This document shows positions 7,866-15,739 of a stretch of 43,973 nt of DNA, piece by piece. Origin of the DNA: a virus. The stretch's first letter is position 1; each line of letters begins with the position of its first letter. A program made the position numbers and the translations under genes. Location of the stretch: positions 1 through 43,973 of IMG/VR virus record IMGVR_UViG_3300025128_000091; one strand, given 5' to 3'. The notes below the pieces were generated by a model, which saw only the letters and a program-made list of their open reading frames with translations, ran no database searches and had not been told where the DNA came from.

Positions 7866-8782
7866 ATCGCATTTATCCTGATGGGTCTTCATACGCATGG
7901 ACTCCTGAGATGGGAGAAGATGGAATCATCATCCGTGTTAGTAAGTCCACACTAACATCTACTAAGTGGTGCGCACAGCAAATGTTTCTCAGTAAAATTC
8001 ATGACGTTGAGCAAGAGATGCATGATTATCTCATTATAGGAGATGATGTTCATAGAGCCATAGAAGAATACTACGACCGTATTGATACAGATATACTTTC
8101 AGACTTGCGCAAGAGTGCTCTCTCAGGCAACAACCGTTCTGTGGAAACAACACTGCGCGGCTTTCTTCCTAACAAAGAAGAACTGGTTGAGGGACGACGA
8201 GAGGAAAATCGTGATGAGCCCTTCTATGAGCGTGACTACAATCTCAATATCGATTGGATGATGAAGAATGAAGTTGCTCGTCTTATGATATCAGACCCTG
8301 AGAAGTTTATGCCTGTTGCGAATGAAGTTAGATTGGATGTAGAGACCGAAGTTGAAGGAGTGCCTGTTCGACTGGTAGGTATCATTGACCGAGTGTTCAG
8401 AGATGAAGACGGTGGTCTTGGCCTCATGGAGTTGAAGACAGGTAAATGGAATCCAACTTACAAGTTATCTGATATGCGAATGGAGATGTCCTACTACAAG
8501 ATGCTCATTGAAATGACTGACCCTGCTTTGCTCGCTGAGAAAGGGCTTACTGGAGACGTTACTCATTGGGGATGGCGTTACAGTGCAGCAGACCATATGA
8601 CTTACGAGGAATGCAAAAGAGTTAGCGAGAGAGCCATGAAGGTTCGCCTTGGTAAGTTGGTCAAAATGTATCTTGATGAGCAGTTCGATATGGTTAACTC
8701 TGGAAGCAGAGAAGGATGGAAATGTGCGCGATGTGATTATATGCAACACTGCCCACAGTTTCAAGCGGAGGCGAGCACATGA
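7862..8782 (+). CDS. Cas4/RecB-like PD-(D/E)XK nuclease with iron-sulfur cysteines
   Basis: 306 residues. The catalytic set of the RecB/Cas4 nuclease family is visible: H64 in GDDVHRAIEE, D176 in GIIDR, E190 and K192 in MELKTG, and an aromatic helix (SYYKMLI) after it. One Cys near the N-terminus (C37) and a C-terminal CxxCx5C (C288, C291, C297) match the split four-Cys [4Fe-4S] site of Cas4, AddB and Dna2. It probably trims DNA ends with single-strand polarity during replication, recombination or packaging. An in-frame GTG at 7811 lies deep in the previous gene; the ATG at 7862 with GGAGGAAGAAG ahead fits better. No cas1/cas2 genes are near, so a CRISPR adaptation role is not indicated. Confidence 0.85.
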   Translation: MNRIYPDGSSYAWTPEMGEDGIIIRVSKSTLTSTKWCAQQMFLSKIHDVEQEMHDYLIIGDDVHRAIEEYYDRIDTDILSDLRKSALSGNNRSVETTLRGFLPNKEELVEGRREENRDEPFYERDYNLNIDWMMKNEVARLMISDPEKFMPVANEVRLDVETEVEGVPVRLVGIIDRVFRDEDGGLGLMELKTGKWNPTYKLSDMRMEMSYYKMLIEMTDPALLAEKGLTGDVTHWGWRYSAADHMTYEECKRVSERAMKVRLGKLVKMYLDEQFDMVNSGSREGWKCARCDYMQHCPQFQAEAST

Positions 8783-9090
8783 ATAAAAGAAATGCAGTTA
8801 CATTCCTATTGGAAGCAGCACTACAAGAGAAAACTAATATCAAGATTAGAGTTGAGTGGGGAGGACGTAATATGAAGAAAGGATACGTTATTGAAAGATT
8901 ACCGGGCGCTGAGATATTCATCAGACTTGACCCTGACTACTTCGATGAGGAAATAGAAATCGTTGAGGTTTGGCAGAAGTTATCGTTATGGATTGATACA
9001 GGTATGCCTAATCCACTTTCGTTACGAGACGACCAAACAGAATATCGTCAAACTACTCTTAGAGAATACTTTCACGAGGAGGAGACATAA
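8779..9090 (+). CDS. Hypothetical protein between nuclease and primase
   Basis: 103 residues, not recognised. Mixed alpha/beta, rich in charged residues (acidic stretch DPDYFDEEIEIVE), with no Cys cluster or membrane helix. The ATG overlaps the nuclease stop (ATGA) and the stop overlaps the primase start (TAATG). It is therefore translated as part of the nuclease-primase run and may be an accessory factor. No function can be read from the sequence. Confidence 0.7.
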   Translation: MNKRNAVTFLLEAALQEKTNIKIRVEWGGRNMKKGYVIERLPGAEIFIRLDPDYFDEEIEIVEVWQKLSLWIDTGMPNPLSLRDDQTEYRQTTLREYFHEEET

Positions 9091-10163
9091 TGAGTTTACT
9101 CACATTTGATTTTCCAAGAGAAGTAGGTCTATTCAGAAAGGTAGTTCACAGTGGCAACGAGATGGAATCATATTGGTCTGCGCAAAGAAACTGCCAATGT
9201 TCTTACATGTCTGTATATGGATTTAGAGCAGTCAAGCCCAACGGACGACGTGGTGAATACAACACTGCTATTGTCCGTCATTTTGTTATTGACTTTGACC
9301 GTAAAGAAAGAGTCGGCTCACAAGTCGTTGACGTTAGTGGTGACCGTGTCCTTGAGCAAGTCCGACGACTCCATCAGATGTTGATGTCGAAGAATGTTCA
9401 TCACGCTGTTTGGTTTAGTGGTAATGGATTTCACGTTTGGGTTCGTCTCAGCACCGTGCATCGCCCAGCGACAGGGAGTGAAGTTTCGCTCATCAAGGCT
9501 GCTGGGAAGAAGGTTGTTAACGGTTGGAAGAAGGACCTCGACCTCACTTGTATGGACCCCACTGTCCCATTCGACATGGCAAGGATGATTCGCATTCCGA
9601 ACTCCTTCAACGCTAAACAACACGTTCTTCGATGGAGTGTTCCCTTGCGCAGTGAGGAGTTGCTTGCGTGGTCTTGGGACAATGTTTGTGAGCGTGCTGA
9701 GACATCGAGAGATGGCGTATTCGAGTATGGCGATAACGGCATAGACATACCAATCGAACAAGTCCGTCGCGCCCGATTTGAGAAGCGGGTTGGAGAGACT
9801 GTGCACTTTGATACAATCAGCATGGATGGTATCAAGATTTTGCCGTGTCTAATGGAAGCAGCATGCCAAGTGGGAAGCAACCCTCCTCACAATGCACGTA
9901 AATCTCTCGCTATCTATTTAGCGAGCCGTCTGCGAAACTTCCTACCTGTAGAGAGAACAACTCAAGAGATGCGAGACGAGCATATAGAGCGTATTACAAA
10001 TTACATTACTACTCTACAATGGGCAGATTATGATGAAAGCCTAACACGATATCATGTAGCATCTATCGTCAACAGAGGATATCAACAACACTGTGCTTCG
10101 TTAGAGGCTGATGGGTTGTGCCTCGGTCGTTGCCAACTATGGGATGGGACGGGTGACCTATGA
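9090..10163 (+). CDS. priS: Archaeo-eukaryotic primase: PriS catalytic core fused to a PriL-like Fe-S domain
   Basis: 357 residues. The N-terminal half carries the AEP primase signature: IDFD (D68, D70), SGNGFHVWV (H115) and RMIRIPNS. The C-terminal half (about 245-350) matches the PriL iron-sulfur domain: LPC (C253), a helical NARKSLAIYLASRLRN segment, then a CASLEADGLCLGRC run giving C335, C344 and C348. Four Cys with this spacing suggest a [4Fe-4S] cluster. Cellular archaea encode PriS and PriL separately; here both parts are in one short chain, as in the fused primase of Nanoarchaeum. It would make primers for PolB. ATG at 9090 overlaps the previous stop, with GAGGAGGAG ahead. Catalytic part secure; Fe-S domain likely. 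Confidence 0.88.
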   Translation: MSLLTFDFPREVGLFRKVVHSGNEMESYWSAQRNCQCSYMSVYGFRAVKPNGRRGEYNTAIVRHFVIDFDRKERVGSQVVDVSGDRVLEQVRRLHQMLMSKNVHHAVWFSGNGFHVWVRLSTVHRPATGSEVSLIKAAGKKVVNGWKKDLDLTCMDPTVPFDMARMIRIPNSFNAKQHVLRWSVPLRSEELLAWSWDNVCERAETSRDGVFEYGDNGIDIPIEQVRRARFEKRVGETVHFDTISMDGIKILPCLMEAACQVGSNPPHNARKSLAIYLASRLRNFLPVERTTQEMRDEHIERITNYITTLQWADYDESLTRYHVASIVNRGYQQHCASLEADGLCLGRCQLWDGTGDL

Positions 10164-10849
10164 AACCCCTCATCATTGATAGCAACGAACGAGGTCCTCT
10201 ACCAGATGCTGTAGAGAGACACGCGCAGAAAATGAAACCCCCTGTTCCTTTGATACGAGAGAAACTAATCGTTGGAGATTACAAATGCGGTGAGTGGTAT
10301 ATCGAAGCAAAGACAGTGGGAGACTTTCTACAATCTTTAAGAAATGGTCACTTGATGAGACAGTTGGATAACCTAGATGCGAATGCATCGTTGTTCGGCG
10401 TTGTTGTCTGGGGTAGCATTGGAGATTATGTCGCTGGTGTAAGAGCCAGAGGCGGAGAAGGAATGACGGTTAGCAAAGCCACCAAGCAGGTCTCTGGTGG
10501 GTTAGCACGCATCGCTGCGGACTTTGGATGTCTCGTATATCGAGCACCCAATATTCTGGAGGCATCTTATTTCTTAGGTGCACTTCATCAGAAGACCTAC
10601 AAGGCTGCGAGTCGCCACGGTGCTCAAGCCATCAAGAGAGTCAGCACGAACGATGTTCGTTTTGATATGCTCAGAACCATACCCGGTATCGGACCGGAGA
10701 TGGTAGACGCCATCCTCGATGAATGTGGTAGCATCGAAGAAGCGGCGTGCGCAGATTGTCTGCGTCAAGTGCCACGCATGGGTAAGGTTCTCCGAGCCCG
10801 TGTTGTAGAAGCACTAACTAGCGAAGCCCCAGTGAGGGTTGAGCGCTGA
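10160..10849 (+). CDS. XPF/ERCC4-family structure-specific nuclease with HhH tail
   Basis: 229 residues. The ERCC4 nuclease core shows VGDY (D40), IEAKTVGDF (E49, K51, D55; the usual ERK is EAK here) and SLRNGHLMRQ. A tandem helix-hairpin-helix domain follows, with TIPGIGPEMV (173-182) and a second hairpin around RQVPRMGKVL (202-211). This is the size of short archaeal XPF nucleases without the helicase domain of Hef. It would cut branched or flapped DNA from stalled forks or recombination. It overlaps the primase stop (ATGA). Archaeal XPF often needs PCNA; no PIP box is obvious at its C-terminus. Family sure. Confidence 0.92.
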   Translation: MKPLIIDSNERGPLPDAVERHAQKMKPPVPLIREKLIVGDYKCGEWYIEAKTVGDFLQSLRNGHLMRQLDNLDANASLFGVVVWGSIGDYVAGVRARGGEGMTVSKATKQVSGGLARIAADFGCLVYRAPNILEASYFLGALHQKTYKAASRHGAQAIKRVSTNDVRFDMLRTIPGIGPEMVDAILDECGSIEEAACADCLRQVPRMGKVLRARVVEALTSEAPVRVER

Positions 10850-10960
10850 ACCACCAGTTCCCCCACTACCGAACTGTGAATCTTCATATAGTGCACCCCT
10901 CTCGGAGGAGTTGTATTTATTGTGTGATAAGGTAGTGAGAAACCAAGAAAGGTGAGAATA
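10850..10960 (+). promoter_or_regulatory. Intergenic gap with probable second early promoter
   Basis: This is the only gap of about 110 bases inside the plus-strand block. It holds an inverted repeat CAGTTC (10855-10860) / GAACTG (10871-10876) with a 10-base loop, a TATA-like stretch TTGTATTTATTG at 10911-10922, and AAAGGTGAG at 10948-10956 as ribosome binding site for the ATG at 10961. The TATA-like site would place transcription start near 10940-10945. The inverted repeat may be a weak terminator for the upstream genes or an operator. Sequence elements are seen; the function is inferred. Confidence 0.4.
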
Positions 10961-12424
10961 ATGAGAGAATGGAACCAATACACGGCAGTAGAACGATACC
11001 CCATAATGCGGGAATATGTAGAGCGCTTTAGGCAGACTTCGTTTTTCAACGAAATGGCTGGACTGATGTCGTTCTTCTTCTTGCAGGGACACACGGTGGT
11101 GGACTATGTCCGCATACCAGTGTGGGCGAGCGCATTAGACCCCAGAGTGCAATTTTTCTGGATACAACCAACGAGGACAGGTAAGTCCATCGCTTGGGAA
11201 TTCATCGGTGAAGTAGCAAGACATGCAGACATCAGGTCTGATATCTTTACTTCTGGAACCGATGCAGGAATGATTGGCTCGTTCAAGTCATATAAGAACG
11301 AAGACGGGTCATACACGACTGAGGAGCAACCCGGTTTGCTCAACGGAAAGAAGTTGCTGAACTTCGATGAGGGGAGTGTTCTTCTCCAACCGAATCCTAA
11401 GCAGTTCTTCCAAGAGGTTATCCTGTATTTACAACAAGCGATGAACCCTGTTGGCAGTCATAGTAATACACTAACAAAACACATGAAGGATGGAACTATA
11501 GAGACAGAGTCTCGTGTATCTTTCTGGATTACAACTTTTCCTCCTGCTGGAGTAAAAGAATACGTGCTCACAAAAGGACTTTTCCAAAGAGTGCTTCTTC
11601 TATACTGTCCATGGAATAACGACATGCGTATGGAAGTATCTAAACGTAGAATGCGTGGAGTATGGCAGGATAAGAAGAAAGGAATTATGAGCACAGAAGA
11701 ACTATCTGTGCACTTCAAAGAAGTAGAGTCTCTTGTGCGCGAACACCTATTCGCTTGTAGTAGTGTTATAGATGCTAAGATGTGGGCTCAATTTGATGAA
11801 ACCATCAAAGAGGAAAGAGAAGAGCGAGAGCGATTAGTGCGAGCCTCTGCCTTGGAACTATTCAACAAGACGCCTGACTTTGACCTGAGTATGGATGCTG
11901 CGGTAGAAGAGTTCTATCATCTAGTTCACGGTATGGATAACAAGTTGGGTGATGTTGTTTTATCCTTCATGCCTAATCTAGAGAACTACCTAAACATCTT
12001 CGCTACACATCTTCTTATCATTGAAAAATTACAACAAAAACAATCAGGGGAAGAATACAACCCTGCTGATAGGTGGGACATTACAGGTGAGCACATTGAT
12101 ATGGCAATGGAGATTCTCTATGATGTTTTTGAACGTCTCATCATCTGGTTGGAAAGTGACCTTGAACTTGGTGCTGCAAAGGCTGAGAAGGTAGCCATGG
12201 CTTCTGCTTGGAAGAAGGCTATTGATTCCTGTAAGACTATTGACCTCGGTGAGAAGAAAGGCGATGGTTGGGTTACTAAGAAAGAACTACTCAAAGTATA
12301 TGGTCGTCAACAAGAGCGCAGTGACCCTGTAGTTTACAATCACTATCGTAAGGCTAAGCCTATGTTTAAGGAAACTAAAGTCAACGGTAGACCCCACGTA
12401 AAGTGGAGCGGTGAGGCGGAATGA
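10961..12424 (+). CDS. AAA+/P-loop ATPase, candidate replicative helicase
   Basis: 487 residues from the ATG at 10961; the in-frame GTG at 10952 lies inside the ribosome binding site. Walker A is the variant QPTRTGKS (69-76), Walker B is LLNFDE (132-137), a sensor-like strand FWITTFP sits at 188-194, and R210 in GLFQR is a possible arginine finger. The long helical region after it is followed by a C-terminal winged-helix-like segment (WVTKKELLKVYG). The order resembles DUF3987/MCM-like helicases that travel with AEP primases in viruses. No other helicase is visible in the window, which supports a fork helicase role. A DNA translocase in another process cannot be excluded. Confidence 0.62.
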   Translation: MREWNQYTAVERYPIMREYVERFRQTSFFNEMAGLMSFFFLQGHTVVDYVRIPVWASALDPRVQFFWIQPTRTGKSIAWEFIGEVARHADIRSDIFTSGTDAGMIGSFKSYKNEDGSYTTEEQPGLLNGKKLLNFDEGSVLLQPNPKQFFQEVILYLQQAMNPVGSHSNTLTKHMKDGTIETESRVSFWITTFPPAGVKEYVLTKGLFQRVLLLYCPWNNDMRMEVSKRRMRGVWQDKKKGIMSTEELSVHFKEVESLVREHLFACSSVIDAKMWAQFDETIKEEREERERLVRASALELFNKTPDFDLSMDAAVEEFYHLVHGMDNKLGDVVLSFMPNLENYLNIFATHLLIIEKLQQKQSGEEYNPADRWDITGEHIDMAMEILYDVFERLIIWLESDLELGAAKAEKVAMASAWKKAIDSCKTIDLGEKKGDGWVTKKELLKVYGRQQERSDPVVYNHYRKAKPMFKETKVNGRPHVKWSGEAE

Positions 12425-12516
12425 ACATATGCCACAAAGGAAATTGTTTGAATCCTGCTCTGCGCGGTTTTCGTTATTGTCTATCTTGTCTACGAGGTAA
12501 GGAGGAAGAAGAATGA
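12421..12516 (+). CDS. Micro zinc-ribbon protein (31 residues)
   Basis: ATG overlaps the helicase stop (ATGA). The peptide has CHKGNC near the N-terminus and YCLSC about 14 residues later, then an acidic KEEEE tail. The paired Cys knuckles suggest one zinc ion. Its stop overlaps the next start. It is too short to assign a role; the conserved coupling pattern supports it being a gene. Confidence 0.55.
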   Translation: MNICHKGNCLNPALRGFRYCLSCLRGKEEEE

Positions 12517-12611
12517 AAACTAAGATATGTGACTCTTGTTCTTGGGCATCTAAGATGCTTGGTTACCGCATAGAATGTGCGTTTTGTAATCCACGGAGGG
12601 ATAACGAATGA
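12513..12611 (+). CDS. Micro zinc-ribbon protein (32 residues)
   Basis: ATG overlaps the previous micro-gene stop (ATGA at 12513-12516) and is preceded by the strong site AAGGAGGAAGAAG. The peptide contains CDSC and CAFC spaced by about 13 residues, a minimal zinc knuckle, with basic surroundings. Its stop overlaps the exonuclease start (ATGA at 12608-12611). Function unknown. Confidence 0.58.
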   Translation: MKTKICDSCSWASKMLGYRIECAFCNPRRDNE

Positions 12612-13207
12612 AAGACATGGCTATTGATATTGAAACATCCAATTTCTCGTATGAAATAGGAGGGTGGGATAAAACTCATCTGTTTGACCCTGTTGTAGTT
12701 GCAACATGGGATGGTGAGGAAGCACATGTATTTAGCAAACAAGAAGTGAATATGGATGGGGTTATTACTCATCCACTTCATCCTAAAGAATTAGGCTCAC
12801 ATCTAGAAAAACACATAGAAAGTGGCGGTCGAATAGTAGGCCACAACATTCGTGGGTTTGATTTACCTATACTCAAGAATGCTCTTGACTGCCACTATGC
12901 TGGTGTTTTACTTGGTATGAAAGAACCAATTGTTCTTGATACTGCGTGGAGTCTGCGCAAGATATCAGGTAACCGCATACCCTTAGATGAAGTATGTAAA
13001 GCCACCTTCGGAGAAGGAAAGGTCTCTATGAAATCTATAGATGCGCCTATTGCATGGCGTGAAGGCCGCTACGATGAAGTAGCAAAGTATTGCCTTGAAG
13101 ACTGCAAGTTAAATCTCACCCTGTTCAAACACGGGGTTGAGAATGGAATGGTCAAATCTCGTAACATAAGCACGGGATTGATTGACGAAATAGAGGTGAT
13201 TTGGTAA
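12608..13207 (+). CDS. DEDD-type 3'-5' exonuclease (DnaQ/PolB-exo-like)
   Basis: 199 residues with an RNase H-like exonuclease fold. Exo I is DIET (D7, E9), Exo II GHNIRGFDLPI (D85), LDTAW (D111) is a supporting strand, and Exo III YCLEDC (Y161, D165). This is the DEDDy arrangement of proofreading exonucleases, here as a stand-alone protein although PolB has its own exonuclease domain. It could remove primers or flaps, degrade host DNA, or process recombination ends. Start by ATGA overlap; stop overlaps the chaperonin start (TAATG). Family sure, role inferred. Confidence 0.85.
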   Translation: MKDMAIDIETSNFSYEIGGWDKTHLFDPVVVATWDGEEAHVFSKQEVNMDGVITHPLHPKELGSHLEKHIESGGRIVGHNIRGFDLPILKNALDCHYAGVLLGMKEPIVLDTAWSLRKISGNRIPLDEVCKATFGEGKVSMKSIDAPIAWREGRYDEVAKYCLEDCKLNLTLFKHGVENGMVKSRNISTGLIDEIEVIW

Positions 13208-14709
13208 TGACTGATGAAAGAAGCACGGGAAGAGAAGCACAGATGAGTAACATAACTGCGGCGGTGAACGTAGCAGAAACGGTGAGGTCAACGCTTGGCC
13301 CAGCCGGGATGGATAAATGTCTCATTGATGAACAAGGAGAGACCATCATTACAAACGATGGTGTAACGATATTGAGAGAATTAGATACGGCCCATCCGGG
13401 GGCAACAATGATGGTTGAAGCAAGCAAGACACAAGAGGCAGCATGCCGAGATGGAACAACGAGTGTCGTTGTTCTAGCAGGGCAGATGTTGGCTTTGAGT
13501 GAAGGATTGCTAAGGAGAGGAATACATCCGCGCACAATCATACGCTCTTTCAATATGGCAAGTGAAACTACTTTGGATAGTTTGCCTAAAGCGAATGAAG
13601 TAGATGTTAATCTTGTAGCCTCTACCGCTCTCAGAGGTAAAGCCGCTGAGAGTCATTTACAATTAGCAGCAGACCTTGTTGTTGATGTAGCCAAATCAGT
13701 GAAAGGAGACATGGACCAAGTTCGTGTTATCACACAAAATGGTGGCTCGATGTCTGACTCATACGTGCACAAAGGACTTGTTCTTAGCAAAGCGTTTGCC
13801 GACCCTAATGTAACTGCTGACCCTAACGGAGCAATACTCATGCTTAACGGTGGCCTTGAAGGTTTCAACCTACAAGATATACAAATGCAATTTACTGACC
13901 CTGCACAGTTGCAGGCTATTCAGCAACAAGAGATAGCAATGCTCAGCGGGATGGTGCAGACAATAATCGACTTAGGTGTGGGTATACTATTCGTTAGAGA
14001 CGGAGTTCATGAGGCTATCGTAAAGGCTTTGGGTGCGAATAACATTGGAGTTGTATCTCGCTTACAAGAATCCGATATGATTGCCTTGAATAAAATAACA
14101 CTAACTCCTGTTTACCACAGGTTAGAAGATGTTCAAGGTAACCTTCACCAAGAAAGAGAAACAACCGTAGAACAGAAACGCATAGGCGACCTCGACTACG
14201 TCACTGTGAAGGCTAAGGAGGCTGATGTTGTTACCCTAATTATACGTGGTGCTACCCGTCAGACACTAGATGAATACGAGCGTGCTTTCGACGACGCACT
14301 TGGTGTTACATGCCTCTACATGAAAGATGGTGGTGCATATCCGGGTGGAGGTGCTGTGCTATCTAAGGTGGCAGGTGTTGTCCGTGAAAAGGCTACATCT
14401 ATCAGTGGTATTAGTGCGCGTGAAAGAATGTGTCTGGAGGCATACGCTGACTCGTTAGAAATTATTCCTGCTGCTATCGCAGCGAATGCTGGCATGGACC
14501 CACTTGACGTGGTAATGGAACTACGCTCATGTCCTGACGATTGGGGTCTATACATCGACGAAGATGGTATTGGTGAAATCATGGCAACAGCAGATAAAGG
14601 AATCTACGAGCCCATTTCACTTGTGCGCCAAATCATCACCTCTGCCACTGAGGTATCAACATCTATTCTACGGATTGATGATATTATCGCAAAGAGGCCG
14701 CGTGCATGA
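13207..14709 (+). CDS. ths: Thermosome (group II chaperonin) subunit
   Basis: 500 residues; cellular archaeal thermosome subunits are about 540-550. Equatorial-domain motifs are visible: GPAGMDK (31-37), TNDGVTIL (49-56), RDGTT (81-85, where cellular proteins have GDGTT), GGGAV (380-384) and NAGMDPLDV (426-434). The C-terminal IDDII is kept, but the flexible Gly/Met tail is missing. The apical region is divergent and somewhat short. ATP-driven protein folding in the cytoplasm; in a virus it may help fold capsid or the very large tail protein. A TTG at 13201 is in frame, but the ATG at 13207 has a perfect GAGGTGAT ahead. No group I GroES-like partner is needed or seen. Confidence 0.95.
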   Translation: MTDERSTGREAQMSNITAAVNVAETVRSTLGPAGMDKCLIDEQGETIITNDGVTILRELDTAHPGATMMVEASKTQEAACRDGTTSVVVLAGQMLALSEGLLRRGIHPRTIIRSFNMASETTLDSLPKANEVDVNLVASTALRGKAAESHLQLAADLVVDVAKSVKGDMDQVRVITQNGGSMSDSYVHKGLVLSKAFADPNVTADPNGAILMLNGGLEGFNLQDIQMQFTDPAQLQAIQQQEIAMLSGMVQTIIDLGVGILFVRDGVHEAIVKALGANNIGVVSRLQESDMIALNKITLTPVYHRLEDVQGNLHQERETTVEQKRIGDLDYVTVKAKEADVVTLIIRGATRQTLDEYERAFDDALGVTCLYMKDGGAYPGGGAVLSKVAGVVREKATSISGISARERMCLEAYADSLEIIPAAIAANAGMDPLDVVMELRSCPDDWGLYIDEDGIGEIMATADKGIYEPISLVRQIITSATEVSTSILRIDDIIAKRPRA

Positions 14710-14828
14710 GCATAAGCGGGATATTCTGGGAAATACTATTCCTATTTATCCTACTGGAAATATGCATGCTAGTTATTGATAAATTACTAAGAGGAGCGTT
14801 AAACTTACCATCTAACGAAGAGGAGTAA
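14706..14828 (+). CDS. Small single-pass membrane protein (40 residues)
   Basis: ATG overlaps the thermosome stop (ATGA). Residues about 5-25 are a continuous hydrophobic helix rich in Ile, Leu and Phe, followed by a short charged tail ending in EEE. This fits a one-span membrane protein. It is the last gene of the plus-strand block and stops one base before the end of the opposing gene. A role in lysis or membrane association is possible but unproven. Confidence 0.55.
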   Translation: MSISGIFWEILFLFILLEICMLVIDKLLRGALNLPSNEEE

Positions 14829-14829
14829 C

Positions 14830-15735
14830 TCAACCGCTTGTTAAATGCCAGAAGCCACAACCGCCGCCGCCAACTTGTTGGCAACGATACACAGAGATAG
14901 GTTGACCTGATTGTTGACTCTGATAATCTGCTGCTCGTTGAGCGGCGGCTTGGTTTGAATACTTACCTTTGGAGGGTGTGGGGCAATCTCCTTTGAGCAC
15001 CTCTGTTGGATAATCACCCTTGATTGGTGGAGTAAAACCATGCTGTGATAGTAATTGATTTACTTCACGAGCACTCCTCAAAAAAGGATATTCACCGTCG
15101 TATCTTTCTGCATGTGCACCTACACGTCCTGCTTGTGAGCGAATATCACTATGCACTACTTCTCCCTCATCGTTTCTTTTGTAGCGAGCATGGGGTGGGA
15201 TGTCTTCGTGTGCACCTTCTTCGCCTTTGATGAACCACGGCCCTTCTTGTATCGATGGATGCCATTTACTTCCGTCAGGGTCAACACCACCGAAACCATA
15301 CCACTGTCCCTTTGCTTTACCGGAAGTCCCTTCTTTAGATATGTAATACGGTTTATCGTTAAACATAGCAATTTTTCTTCCAGCGTGTTCTCCTATAGGA
15401 ACAAAGGTATCTTCTTTAAGCAAACGCCAAGCGAGGTCTAGTGGGTTGCCTTTTACAATAGTAGGCTTACCACCAACCCCTTGCTTCTTAGCACGTTTGC
15501 GTTTAGTGGCTGCTTGTTTCTGCCCACCGGTCATCTCACCTGATGTCTTCGGTGTCTTAGAACTTACGCGCACAGATGGACGACACTTAGGATAGCCTTT
15601 GCTCCCCTTCTTTGCTTTACCTCGACCACAGGGTGGATGTTTGCCATCTTTGTCTTTACGAGATACATCGACCCACTTTTCTTTGAACCAACGATTTAGG
15701 TTCTTTACTACAAGAACACTATTTTCGTTACTCAT
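14830..15735 (-). CDS. Basic DUF5872-like protein with W-LLK motif and C-terminal Cys/His knuckle
   Basis: 301 residues, multi-part. Residues 12-83 (FKEKWVDVSR, PPCGRGKAKKGSKGYPKC, ATKRKRAKK) match a Lys/Arg-rich family I know from marine phages and giant viruses as DUF5872. Residues 98-107 carry the motif PLDLAWRLLK shared with the next four genes. The middle (110-235) is rich in Gly and aromatic residues and unassigned. The C-terminus repeats YRC, CGFWHLT, a pattern seen at the end of many phage proteins and likely to bind zinc. Last gene of the late block. A DNA-binding or virion internal protein is plausible; not shown. Confidence 0.7.
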   Translation of the reverse strand: MSNENSVLVVKNLNRWFKEKWVDVSRKDKDGKHPPCGRGKAKKGSKGYPKCRPSVRVSSKTPKTSGEMTGGQKQAATKRKRAKKQGVGGKPTIVKGNPLDLAWRLLKEDTFVPIGEHAGRKIAMFNDKPYYISKEGTSGKAKGQWYGFGGVDPDGSKWHPSIQEGPWFIKGEEGAHEDIPPHARYKRNDEGEVVHSDIRSQAGRVGAHAERYDGEYPFLRSAREVNQLLSQHGFTPPIKGDYPTEVLKGDCPTPSKGKYSNQAAAQRAADYQSQQSGQPISVYRCQQVGGGGCGFWHLTSG

Positions 15736-15739
15736 CTAA

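Noticed and set aside
7862-8782. Cas4-like gene as a sign of a CRISPR system
   Set aside because: No repeat-spacer array, cas1 or cas2 in the window; Cas4-like nucleases are common in viral replication modules.
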